A stretch of DNA of 41,515 bases, from the IMG/VR virus record IMGVR_UViG_3300037488_001432, positions 1 to 41,515 of that record, one strand, 5' to 3'. Positions 1 to 5,310 of the stretch are shown in pieces. This DNA is from a virus. The translations under genes and the position numbers were made by a program. The notes beneath the pieces are model-generated. The model was not told the DNA's origin, ran no database searches, and was given only the letters and a program-made list of their open reading frames with translations. The first letter of the stretch is position 1. Each line of letters opens with the position of its first letter.

Positions 1-133
1 CCCGACATGGGCCAGTGCATCCATTGCTCTCCCGGCCGCAGGTCTGGCGGCGCTGGTGGGATTGCAAGCCTTGCCGCTTCGTCGAGTTTGCGCCATGCCT
101 TGAGGCCCTGCTTGCGTGCTTCGGCCAGCCGAT
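1..133. repeat. Terminal direct repeat, left copy
   Basis: Positions 1-133 recur at 41383-41515. The first 126 bases match exactly and one mismatch follows (A at 127, G at 41509). A leftward reading frame continues in register from the start of the window into the end, so the molecule is circular or circularly permuted. The repeat is most simply an assembly overlap; a short true terminal redundancy is possible but less likely for a P22-like headful packager. Confidence 0.9.
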
Positions 134-164
134 CTTCCTTCAGAGTCCTTCGGTATCGCCTCAT
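1..164 (-). CDS. Junction-spanning hypothetical protein, N-terminal part
   Basis: The ATG at 164-162 overlaps the TGA of the upstream gene (161-163) by four bases, which suggests translational coupling. Reading continues off the left end of the window and resumes at 41382, ending at 41151, for about 131 residues in total. The N-terminus is rich in Arg and Lys (starts MRRYRRTLKEDRLAEARK) and is followed by a Pro-rich stretch and a WMHWPMSG segment. I do not recognise the family. It is the last gene of the leftward operon, it has no attC after it, and its 3' end converges on the tailspike gene. Confidence 0.8.
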   Translation of the reverse strand, partial: MRRYRRTLKEDRLAEARKQGLKAWRKLDEAARLAIPPAPPDLRPGEQWMHWPMS

Positions 165-700
165 TTCGTGGCGCCTACTTTCTGATGTTGTGATATTGCC
201 TCGTTGGGCGTCACTACATCGCGGCCGATGCCGTTCAGCAACTCCCGCAATTCGTTGATGTACTCGCGCTTGCACCATCCTTCAATCTCGCAGATCGTCA
301 GATCGACCAAGATGTCAGCAAGCAGGCGTTCCTTGAACTTCTGTCTCGCCAGTTCGTTAACCGTCCTGGCTTGGCTGGCGTGAAACACAAAGGCGCCGGG
401 CGCGCTTGGCACCTGCGGTGGCGCTTCGTTGCTGCTGGCGCGGATCGGCTCGTCAAACCTCAGTTGCCCCTGGGGTTGCAGCACGCGCAGCAACGCCCGC
501 TTCCCGCCGCGCAGAACGCTTTTCCCGTCCGTGACGAACGCATGCCCGGCCAGCGGAGAGCCCACAGATGAATCAAGCCTCCACCCTTGCGGCATTTTCT
601 CCAGCAGCAGCCAGCCCCGGTATCGCGGTGCGCCGTGCTGCCCAACTGACGGTTCGAGCGGACCCTCAACAGGCCGGCAAGTTTGTGGCGCTTCGGTCAT
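161..700 (-). CDS. Hypothetical protein with N-terminus encoded by an attC site
   Basis: A 179-residue frame whose first ATG (700-698) lies inside the loop of the attC at 640-742, so about the first 20 residues are read from the recombination site. The middle (RYRGWLLLEKMPQGWRLD, then a Gly/Lys-rich VLRGGKRALLRVL) looks like a compact domain and begins upstream of the next in-frame ATG (595). That supports initiation at or near 700, although no strong ribosome site precedes it. The C-terminus is helical and charged. The stop overlaps the next gene's ATG. I do not recognise a function. It is the outermost gene pair of the left cassette arm. Confidence 0.7.
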   Translation of the reverse strand: MTEAPQTCRPVEGPLEPSVGQHGAPRYRGWLLLEKMPQGWRLDSSVGSPLAGHAFVTDGKSVLRGGKRALLRVLQPQGQLRFDEPIRASSNEAPPQVPSAPGAFVFHASQARTVNELARQKFKERLLADILVDLTICEIEGWCKREYINELRELLNGIGRDVVTPNEAISQHQKVGATK

Positions 701-742
701 GTGTTCGTGGCCTGTTGGGGTCCGCTCAACCTAGCGTTAGGC
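640..742 (-). other. attC: attC site L1 (long, 103 bp, contains a start codon)
   Basis: On the minus strand it runs from R'' GCCTAAC (742-736) to R' GTTGGGC (646-640). The arms AGCGGACCC-CAACAGGCC and GGCCTGTTG-AGGGTCCGCT pair over about 20 bp, and the 3' arm carries an extra unpaired C after GGTT plus one further unpaired base. The stop of the upstream gene (737-739) is inside R''. The loop contains the ATG of the downstream gene. Confidence 0.88.
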
Positions 743-979
743 CGCAGGGCTCACCACCAAGGGCGGGGCCTGCCATCCTTGCTGCACCAACCATTCGTGG
801 TACTGATCCAGTGCCCACAAGCAGCAGTCCGCATCGGTGCCGCTCTCATCCGGTGACAGCGGCCCGAACTGCTCGCGCGCGATGTCTTTGCGCTTAATCA
901 TCGGAGACAGCGGCACAGTGCCAAGTAAGTCAGAAGACCCATCCGCCTTGACGCCAATCAAATTCATTGTTTCTCTCAT
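737..979 (-). CDS. Cassette-encoded hypothetical protein (80 aa)
   Basis: Small acidic protein beginning MRETMNLIGVKADGSSDLL, with a Trp-rich C-terminal third (CCLWALDQYHEWLVQQGW). The start ATG at 979-977 is preceded by a GAGGGAAA ribosome site. The leader between the preceding attC R' and this start (980-1008) is almost identical to the leader of the cassette gene at 5026-5280. The TAA stop is part of the R'' of attC L1. No family recognised. It forms a single-gene cassette between attC L2 and L1. Confidence 0.8.
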   Translation of the reverse strand: MRETMNLIGVKADGSSDLLGTVPLSPMIKRKDIAREQFGPLSPDESGTDADCCLWALDQYHEWLVQQGWQAPPLVVSPAA

Positions 980-1007
980 GCTTTTTCCCTCTAGTTTTCT
1001 GATCCAG

Positions 1008-1068
1008 GCCTAACCAAGCGCTGTAGCCGACGCCCGCAAGCGTGCGCGGCTAACCGCCAACGTTATGC
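1008..1068 (-). other. attC: attC site L2
   Basis: Minus-strand R'' GCATAAC (1068-1062) and R' GTTAGGC (1014-1008), 61 bp. The arms around TAGCCGCGCACGC and GCGTCGGCTA pair with an unpaired A in the 3' arm. It is nearly identical to attC L7 at 4050-4111 and to the truncated site at 5311. The TAG of the upstream gene (1050-1052) lies inside the 5' arm. Confidence 0.88.
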
Positions 1069-1328
1069 CGCTTTTCAGCAGCATAGTCCTCCGCCAATTT
1101 GGCGGCTTCAGGATGGCGCATCCAATGGAGAACCAACCTGTTCAGCGCAACGTCACATGCGGCGCAAATCGGGCGGTAGTTGTTCCCGTCGCTGCAAATC
1201 TGCCACTGGAAGGCGGCAGGCTCTGAGCATCGCACGCATCGCAGGCGGCGCACGCCTGACTCTGTGTAAGGCTCGCGGCGGCGGCGCTGCCAGTAACCTG
1301 AAACAAGGTCTTTCAGTTGCGCTTTCAT
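1050..1328 (-). CDS. Small Cys-rich, possibly zinc-binding protein
   Basis: A 92-residue protein starting MKAQLKDLVSGYWQRRR. The ATG at 1328 overlaps the TGA of the preceding gene by four bases (ATGA). It has two CxxC pairs (CVRC and CAAC) with another Cys between, and a segment CAACDVALNRLVLHWMRHPEA that resembles the C-terminal half of small phage HNH or zinc-finger proteins. I cannot see a full HNH catalytic His-Asn-His set, so nuclease activity is only a possibility. The reading frame ends inside attC L2, so its last few residues (HNVGG) are encoded by the recombination site. It shares a two-gene cassette with the gene at 1325-1567. Confidence 0.72.
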   Translation of the reverse strand: MKAQLKDLVSGYWQRRRREPYTESGVRRLRCVRCSEPAAFQWQICSDGNNYRPICAACDVALNRLVLHWMRHPEAAKLAEDYAAEKRHNVGG

Positions 1329-1567
1329 TCTGGCTGCCCTTGGGCTGCGCGTTGTTCCGGCCCGTCCAAGTGCCACAGCATGCGGCCCACAAACCAATAA
1401 GCGCCACAGCCGCTGCCCGGCGTCAGGTACGTGCGCGCGTCGGACTGCATCGCGCAAATCAACGCATCTAGGCGCTCCACCTTTTGCTCAAGCTGCCTAA
1501 CCCGCAATTCGACCTGACCCGCCACGGCAGGCAGGCTTTGTGCCTCGGTCTTAATGTCTTTGTCCAT
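1325..1567 (-). CDS. Hypothetical protein starting inside an attC loop (80 aa)
   Basis: The ATG at 1567-1565 sits in the loop of attC L3 behind an AAAGGAAAGAC ribosome site. The first about 25 residues (MDKDIKTEAQSLPAVAGQVE and onward) are read through the 3' arm of the attC. A short coiled-coil-like segment (QLEQKVERLDALICAMQ) follows, then a Gly/Trp-rich tail. The stop overlaps the next gene's start (ATGA at 1325-1328), so the two genes form one operon-like cassette. Function unknown. Confidence 0.75.
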   Translation of the reverse strand: MDKDIKTEAQSLPAVAGQVELRVRQLEQKVERLDALICAMQSDARTYLTPGSGCGAYWFVGRMLWHLDGPEQRAAQGQPE

Positions 1568-1611
1568 GTCTTTCCTTTCGCCGCAGCGGTCAGGTCAATT
1601 TCACGTTAGGC
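1495..1611 (-). other. attC: attC site L3 (long, 117 bp, contains a start codon)
   Basis: Minus-strand R'' GCCTAAC (1611-1605), R' GTTAGGC (1501-1495). The arms AATTGACCTGACCGC and GCGGGTCAGGTCGAATT pair almost perfectly with an unpaired C and A in the 3' arm. The long loop holds a ribosome site and the ATG of the gene at 1325-1567. The TAA of the upstream gene (1606-1608) is in R''. Confidence 0.9.
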
Positions 1612-1860
1612 CTTTTGCGCCGCTGCATACAGCCGCTTCAGGCTGGGGTGGCAGCGCAGCTCGTCTGGCAGGTCGTTCCATGCGGCCACCAGGTCTTCGC
1701 GGCCAGCTTGCATCCGCTCGCGCTCTTCTTTGCGCGCCATCTCGGCAATCGTGGCCGCAAAAATCACGCACGATGTCAGCGTCACATCCTCTTTTCGCTT
1801 CGGGTCTGGCCATTCGAAGAAATGTTCCGCCTCTTCAGTAATTCGCTTTTGGTCAATCAT
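1606..1860 (-). CDS. Cassette-encoded hypothetical protein (84 aa)
   Basis: Starts MIDQKRITEEAEHFFEW. It is highly charged and mostly helical, with an Arg/Glu-rich centre (ARKEERERMQAGRED) and a C-terminal LRCHPSLKRLYAAAQ segment. The ATG at 1860-1858 is preceded by GGAGCGAAAGA, a good ribosome site. The stop codon forms part of R'' of attC L3. The gene fills one cassette between attC L4 and attC L3. It looks like a soluble cytosolic protein; I do not recognise a family. Confidence 0.78.
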   Translation of the reverse strand: MIDQKRITEEAEHFFEWPDPKRKEDVTLTSCVIFAATIAEMARKEERERMQAGREDLVAAWNDLPDELRCHPSLKRLYAAAQKA

Positions 1861-1879
1861 TCTTTCGCTCCGTTTACAG

Positions 1880-1939
1880 GCCTAACCAAGCCCATCAACC
1901 CGCGACTGCTGCGCAGCGGGGTTATGGGCACCGTTAGGG
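1880..1939 (-). other. attC: attC site L4
   Basis: Minus-strand R'' CCCTAAC (1939-1933), R' GTTAGGC (1886-1880), 60 bp. The arms GCCCATAACCCCGCTGC and GCAGTCGCGGGTTGATGGGC pair with unpaired C and A on the 3' arm. It follows the Dam-type methyltransferase stop by four bases. Confidence 0.9.
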
Positions 1940-1943
1940 CACT

Positions 1944-2960
1944 TCAAAACAGCGCCTCCTGCACCGCGCGCTCTGGCGCACAGTGCGGGCTGCACCACAA
2001 AGTTTCCGAGGCGCTGTTCTCCACCGCCTCATCGGTCACTGCATAGCCCTTGCGCGCCGTCCAGGCCCGCAGGTGCCAGCCGTTCGCCAGTAGCGCGTCA
2101 TGCTCGCCAGCATGGCCGCAAAGCACGATCCGCAGCTTCTTGTCCTGTCCGTTGGCTGCGCACCAGGCGCGCACCTTGTCGGCAAGGTCGCCACCCACGC
2201 CGCCAGCCGCGTAGTCCATCGCGCCTTTCGTGTAAGGCGGGTCGAGAAACACCCCAGTCGTGCCGTGCCGTGTCGTCACGCTTTCGGTCAGCACGCGCTG
2301 CCAGTCGCCCACCGCAACCCGCACGCCCCGCGTGCGATCCTGCAGCGCGCCGAACCACTCATAGATGTAGTGCGTGCGGCCCTGGCCGGCATCGCCCAGG
2401 TGCGGCAGTTTCCGGTTCACGCCCCGGCCGGCATCGCCCAGGTGCGGCAGTTGCCGGTTCACGCCCCGGCCGGCATCGCCCAGGTGCGGCAGTTGCCGGC
2501 CGTCCACCAGCTTCTCGCCGTCATGCACCCACGGCCCGGTGCCGCTGCACCAGCCGCTGCCGATCCAGTTGCACGCGCCCCAGCACCACCAGCCCGCAAT
2601 CTTGGCGTCGTAATAGTCTGGGTCGGCGTGCAGCCGTTCCAGCAGGCCAGGCGCATGGCGTACCAGCCACGAGTGCCGCGCAAACAGGTCGGCCTCGTTG
2701 GTGGGCCAGTCGGTGTGCTTTGCCACGTCGGCCGCATCCAGCGACACCGCGCGCCAGAAGTTCGCCACAAAGCCGTCCGCGTCATTGATGGTTTCAACCT
2801 TGCCCACGTTGGGGCGCCCAAGCAGCATTGCCGCCGAGCCCGCGAACGGTTCTACGTAGTTCTCAGGGTCGCCCAGCGCGCCCCACACTGTCTCGCACGC
2901 CAGCGACTTTCCGCCAAAGTACGGGAACGGTGCTGCCAAGGTGCCTGCTACAGATTTCAC
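1944..2960 (-). CDS. Dam-like D12-class DNA adenine N6-methyltransferase
   Basis: Transfers methyl from SAM to adenine in DNA; in phages such enzymes commonly protect the genome from host restriction. Visible motifs: FPYFGGKS near residues 12-19 (SAM-binding motif I of the D12 family) and DPPY near residue 240 (catalytic motif IV). The GTG start at 2960-2958 was chosen because GGAGAACCA precedes it; a longer TTG-started frame would begin inside attC L5. The target-recognition region contains a 14-residue unit (QLPHLGDAGRGVNR) nearly three times in tandem, encoded by a 42-bp repeat. It forms a single-gene cassette between attC L5 and L4. Family call secure; target site unknown. Confidence 0.9.
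   Translation of the reverse strand: MKSVAGTLAAPFPYFGGKSLACETVWGALGDPENYVEPFAGSAAMLLGRPNVGKVETINDADGFVANFWRAVSLDAADVAKHTDWPTNEADLFARHSWLVRHAPGLLERLHADPDYYDAKIAGWWCWGACNWIGSGWCSGTGPWVHDGEKLVDGRQLPHLGDAGRGVNRQLPHLGDAGRGVNRKLPHLGDAGQGRTHYIYEWFGALQDRTRGVRVAVGDWQRVLTESVTTRHGTTGVFLDPPYTKGAMDYAAGGVGGDLADKVRAWCAANGQDKKLRIVLCGHAGEHDALLANGWHLRAWTARKGYAVTDEAVENSASETLWCSPHCAPERAVQEALF
2384..2500. repeat. 42-bp tandem repeat inside the Dam-like gene (about 2.8 copies)
   Basis: Units begin at 2384, 2426 and 2468, each starting GGCCGGCATCGCCCAGGTGC on the plus strand; the third is incomplete. The period is a multiple of three, so copy-number change alters protein length without a frameshift (14 residues per unit). 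Confidence 0.9.
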
Positions 2961-2986
2961 TGGTTCTCCATCTATCGTCGGAAGTG

Positions 2987-3044
2987 CCCTAACACGCAAT
3001 TCGAGGCGACGGCCTACGGCCGCGCCTCAATTGCAACGTTAGGG
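2987..3044 (-). other. attC: attC site L5
   Basis: Minus-strand R'' CCCTAAC (3044-3038), R' GTTAGGG (2993-2987), 58 bp. The arms GCAATTGAGGCGCGGCC and GGCCGTCGCCTCGAATTGC pair perfectly apart from the unpaired C and A in the 3' arm. The last residues of the upstream oxygenase-like gene are encoded in the 5' arm. Confidence 0.92.
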
Positions 3045-3436
3045 CGCACCTGATACGCGCACCCGCGCCATACGCGCTTTGAAATTACGCTGTGCAGCAC
3101 GCTGTCTTTAAACACCACAAAGTCACCTGCCCGCATGCGCTTTGCTTCCGTCCCAACTTGCAAGAACAGTTCCTCAAATCTTGGTAGGTCTACTACCCAG
3201 AACACAGCCGCGTAACGGCGCGGGTATTTGCCAGCGCCTACCCAGTCGTCTGTGTGCGGCTCCACGCAGCGCATGCGCAAGGCAACTCCTGTGGTGGCGT
3301 CATGCCTCCACTTGCTTCCGCAAGGCACGCAGCCAAAGTCCTGCGGCAGCGTCGTTGCAAACGAGTCGTCCGCAATCTCTCGCACCATGCGCCGCTGCGC
3401 TGGCGTCGGGTGTTGTGTTCCGGCCTCAAAAATCAT
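3014..3436 (-). CDS. 2OG-Fe(II) oxygenase-like protein
   Basis: A 140-residue protein starting MIFEAGTQHPTPAQRR. It carries PHTDDW (HxD, His61 and Asp63), a Tyr/Phe/Trp-rich strand (AAVFWVVD), the GDFVVFKDSVLHSV segment with a second His at 115, and a distal Arg (YQVRP). This order fits the HxD...H...R iron and 2-oxoglutarate site of the prolyl-4-hydroxylase/AlkB-like superfamily. The ATG at 3436 follows GGTGAAGAACAC; an upstream TTG at 3472 would start inside attC L6. The C-terminal tail (VAIEARP) is read from attC L5. Substrate unknown. Single-gene cassette. Confidence 0.7.
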   Translation of the reverse strand: MIFEAGTQHPTPAQRRMVREIADDSFATTLPQDFGCVPCGSKWRHDATTGVALRMRCVEPHTDDWVGAGKYPRRYAAVFWVVDLPRFEELFLQVGTEAKRMRAGDFVVFKDSVLHSVISKRVWRGCAYQVRPNVAIEARP

Positions 3437-3454
3437 GTGTTCTTCACCAGTGCG

Positions 3455-3511
3455 CCCTAACTGTCGGTTCAAGCGGACGCCGTGCCGGCGCCGCTTAACC
3501 TGGCGTTAGGC
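3455..3511 (-). other. attC: attC site L6
   Basis: Minus-strand R'' GCCTAAC (3511-3505), R' GTTAGGG (3461-3455), 57 bp. The arms GGTTAAGCGGCGCC and GGCGTCCGCTTGAACC pair with unpaired C and A, the classic attC arrangement. The stop of the upstream gene (3469-3471) lies inside the 3' arm. Confidence 0.92.
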
Positions 3512-3732
3512 GGCATCGGATGAACCGGCTCAAACCAATCAGCGCAATACCAAGTCGTCGGTGTACCGTGCTTGAGCGGCGGCTGAACACGGAACATCAC
3601 ACCGCTTTGGCTGTGCCCATGCCAACGATCACGGTCAACTGCCACAATTTGCACGCGTGCCATTGGCCCGGCGCCGTTGAAGTCGGTCAAAGCCCAATCT
3701 CCAACCGCAAGCTGTCGGCTTTGCAGACCCAT
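3469..3732 (-). CDS. Cassette-encoded hypothetical protein (87 aa)
   Basis: Starts MGLQSRQLAVGDWALTDFNG and has alternating hydrophobic strands (ARVQIVAVDRDRWHG, GVMFRVQPPLKHG) and WYCADWFEPV. This suggests a small beta-barrel fold, like many short phage proteins of unknown role. The ATG at 3732 is preceded by GGGGGAG, and the stop of the upstream gene is three bases away, so both genes form one cassette. The last about 16 residues are encoded by attC L6, with the TGA deep in its 3' arm. Confidence 0.78.
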   Translation of the reverse strand: MGLQSRQLAVGDWALTDFNGAGPMARVQIVAVDRDRWHGHSQSGVMFRVQPPLKHGTPTTWYCADWFEPVHPMPPNARLSGAGTASA

Positions 3733-3735
3733 CGC

Positions 3736-4026
3736 CTACTCCCCCGCCCGCTTCTTCCAACCGGAAGCAAGTAAGGCCAACAGTTCGTTGTCATCGCCAC
3801 CGCGCAAAAGCTGATCGTGCGCGTTGGTGCAAATCTGGCGCAAGCGCTCAAGCTCATCAAGCGCCACGCCAAGTGCAGCAACACACCCGGACGGCGCGCA
3901 ACCTTGCATGCTTGCGTGCCACCAATTCGCGGCTTCAGCAGGTGTGCGCGTGTCCAGCCCGTAGTTGATGCGCCAGCATTCAATCGTTGATTGCTGAATC
4001 GGCTCAATGTCGTGCGTTTCGCTCAT
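3736..4026 (-). CDS. Cassette-encoded hypothetical protein (96 aa)
   Basis: Starts MSETHDIEPIQQSTIECWRI. It is a helical, soluble protein with the segments TPAEAANWWHASMQGC, a DELERLRQICTNAHDQLLRGG helix and DNELLALLASGWKKR. The ATG at 4026-4024 follows GAAATGAAAGGTAAAC (ribosome site AAAGG). It is the first gene of a two-gene cassette bounded by attC L7 upstream and L6 downstream. No function recognised. Confidence 0.78.
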   Translation of the reverse strand: MSETHDIEPIQQSTIECWRINYGLDTRTPAEAANWWHASMQGCAPSGCVAALGVALDELERLRQICTNAHDQLLRGGDDNELLALLASGWKKRAGE

Positions 4027-4049
4027 GTTTACCTTTCATTTCAAATGCC

Positions 4050-4111
4050 GCCTAACCGGGCCGCTGTAGCCGACGCCCGCAAGCGTGCGCGGCTAACCGC
4101 CAACGTTATGG
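4050..4111 (-). other. attC: attC site L7
   Basis: Minus-strand R'' CCATAAC (4111-4105), R' GTTAGGC (4056-4050), 62 bp. The central 48 bases match attC L2 almost exactly (GCTGTAGCCGACGCCCGCAA and the following arm, plus strand). The TAA stop of the gene at 4106-4285 is inside R''. Confidence 0.88.
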
Positions 4112-4285
4112 CGCAGCGCGCTTTGCCGCACGTTCGCGGCGTCGAGCCAGCTTTGCAGCGTGCTCACGGATCGCTTCGACATCATCCGGGTGCGCCCAAA
4201 GGTTCGTCACCGGCACCAGGCCGGCAGCGATGCGCCGGGCTTTCAGATCGGCCTGGCGCTCTGCGTTGGTCTTGGCGGGACTCAT
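4106..4285 (-). CDS. Small basic RHH-like protein, family A (59 aa)
   Basis: Starts MSPAKTNAERQADLKARR, then a short strand-helix-helix-like segment (VTNLWAHPDDVEAIREHAAK) and a Lys/Arg-rich tail. Two paralogues occur in this genome (6542-6706 and 12961-13161), each the downstream gene of a promoter-led module. The layout suggests a small DNA-binding protein of the ribbon-helix-helix type; this is inference from shape. The ATG at 4285 overlaps the stop of the previous gene (ATGA). The stop lies in R'' of attC L7. Confidence 0.72.
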   Translation of the reverse strand: MSPAKTNAERQADLKARRIAAGLVPVTNLWAHPDDVEAIREHAAKLARRRERAAKRAAP

Positions 4286-4689
4286 ACGTTGTCGTAGGCT
4301 GTGCGCCGAATTTCCCAAAGCACATCCGGCACAGCCGGCCCGGTGCTGGCGTCGTGCGCCATGTCGCCAATTTGATGCAGCACTTCACGCAGCCGGTCGG
4401 CGTCACTGTTGGGCGGTGGTCCCACGTACAGCGCAACAGTCGCAATATCCGGGTTGTGGTGCGGCTCAGAGAACAACATGGTGATGCGGCCGTTCGGCAA
4501 CTGCCACCCATACGCCACAGGATCGGCGGGTGCTTCTCCGTGCGGCTCAGCGGCAACAGCCATCGCAGCTTTGTAGCCGGCTTCAAAGGCAGCTTCTATC
4601 CAATGCTCCGTTGTCTTGATAGCGCCTGTTTCTTTGGCCTCCGCGCGCCAAAGTTCCATTTCAAAAGCCGCTCGGCTTGCGGCTTCCAT
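4282..4689 (-). CDS. Hypothetical protein, module family B (135 aa)
   Basis: Starts MEAASRAAFEMELWRAEAKE. The C-terminal 40 residues (from DADRLREVLHQIGDMAHDAS to the end) are almost identical to those of the right-arm paralogue at 16202-16489, while the N-terminal parts differ. This implies a shared C-terminal domain with swapped N-termini. A central AYGWQLPNGRITMLFSEP motif looks like a short beta domain. Its ATG (4689) overlaps the upstream TAA by one base (TAATG). It is the middle gene of a three-gene cassette. Function unknown. Confidence 0.78.
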   Translation of the reverse strand: MEAASRAAFEMELWRAEAKETGAIKTTEHWIEAAFEAGYKAAMAVAAEPHGEAPADPVAYGWQLPNGRITMLFSEPHHNPDIATVALYVGPPPNSDADRLREVLHQIGDMAHDASTGPAVPDVLWEIRRTAYDNV

Positions 4690-4871
4690 TACGCGGCCTC
4701 GATGATCATGCGGTCGGTGCCATCGGGGTTGTAGCCCTTCAGGATGGTGATGGCAAACAGGTCGGCAAAGTCTTCGTGCAAGGCGCCGGTCTTGTAGGCT
4801 GCGGCAAAAACATCGAAGAACGTTGAGATGTCGGCGGCGGTGTTGTTGACGTAATGGATGCTGGTGTTCAT
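4689..4871 (-). CDS. Conserved 60-aa protein, module family C (left copy)
   Basis: Starts MNTSIHYVNNTAADISTFFD and ends DRMIIEAA. It differs from the right-arm copy (16020-16202) at only two residues, while most of the roughly 13 nucleotide differences between them are silent. This indicates purifying selection on the protein. The ATG at 4871 has a strong GGAGAGCAAC ribosome site. A sigma70-like promoter with a palindrome lies 31-59 bases upstream. First gene of a three-gene cassette. Family not recognised. Confidence 0.85.
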   Translation of the reverse strand: MNTSIHYVNNTAADISTFFDVFAAAYKTGALHEDFADLFAITILKGYNPDGTDRMIIEAA

Positions 4872-4901
4872 GTTGCTCTCCGTTTCGGTTGGTGTGCTTT
4901 C

Positions 4902-4930
4902 ATTGTGCGCCACCGTTAGCACTAACGCAA
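4902..4930 (-). promoter_or_regulatory. Cassette promoter with CGTTAG-N2-CTAACG operator
   Basis: -35 TTGCGT (4930-4925), 17-bp spacer, -10 CACAAT (4907-4902). The inverted repeat CGTTAG-TG-CTAACG (4927-4914) overlaps the -35 and spacer. It is the same design as the promoter at 7093-7121. It lies inside a cassette, between attC L8 and the family C gene. Confidence 0.65.
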
Positions 4931-4968
4931 GCACTATTTGCACGCACACATCGCGTCCCCCACCAGCG

Positions 4969-5024
4969 CCATAACCCACGCTCAAACGGACGCCGTACCG
5001 GCGCCGTTTAGCTCAGCGTTAGGC
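4969..5024 (-). other. attC: attC site L8
   Basis: Minus-strand R'' GCCTAAC (5024-5018), R' GTTATGG (4975-4969), 56 bp. The arms GCTAAACGGCGCC and GGCGTCCGTTTGAGC pair with unpaired bases as in attC L6, to which it is related. Confidence 0.9.
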
Positions 5025-5025
5025 C

Positions 5026-5280
5026 CTAGCGGCTTGCCAGCGTGTAGCTAAGCCAAAGTGGCCAGAAAATGGCTTTCGGTGCGCCGTCTGTTACCGATGG
5101 CCCGCCAATTGGGCACCTGCGCAAAGCCTCCAAGTCGTGCGCCCATTCGGCTCGGCACTGAGCCTGATACTCGGCTCGTGCTTTTTCGCTTTGAACAGTG
5201 GCGGGGCCAAAGCAAACAACGATCATTGCCAGGTATCCGGAAATCGAGGCCATCGCTACTTTGTACGCCATGTCGCTCAT
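5026..5280 (-). CDS. Cassette-encoded small membrane protein (84 aa)
   Basis: Starts MSDMAYKVAMASISGYLAMI and has one strong hydrophobic stretch (about residues 7-26: ASISGYLAMIVVCFGPATV). A soluble helix with Lys/Glu/Cys follows (SEKARAEYQAQCRAEWAHD), then a second short hydrophobic segment near the C-terminus (IFWPLWLSYTLA). The ATG at 5280 follows AAAGGAGTATTTGAG, an excellent ribosome site shared with the cassette gene at 13945. Its leader back to the attC R' matches that of the gene at 737-979. The TAG sits one base before R'' of attC L8. Role unknown; an inner-membrane accessory protein is likely. Confidence 0.8.
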   Translation of the reverse strand: MSDMAYKVAMASISGYLAMIVVCFGPATVQSEKARAEYQAQCRAEWAHDLEALRRCPIGGPSVTDGAPKAIFWPLWLSYTLASR

Positions 5281-5310
5281 CTCAAATACTCCTTTAGTTT
5301 TCTGATCCAG

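Noticed and set aside
2384-2500. Tandem repeat as a CRISPR array
   Set aside because: Units are contiguous 42-bp copies without spacers and stay in frame within a coding gene.
2100-3053. Long plus-strand open frame (about 317 codons) opposite the methyltransferase gene
   Set aside because: It lies antisense to the well-supported Dam-like gene, has a repetitive Arg/Ala/Pro composition typical of GC-rich shadow frames and lacks a ribosome site.
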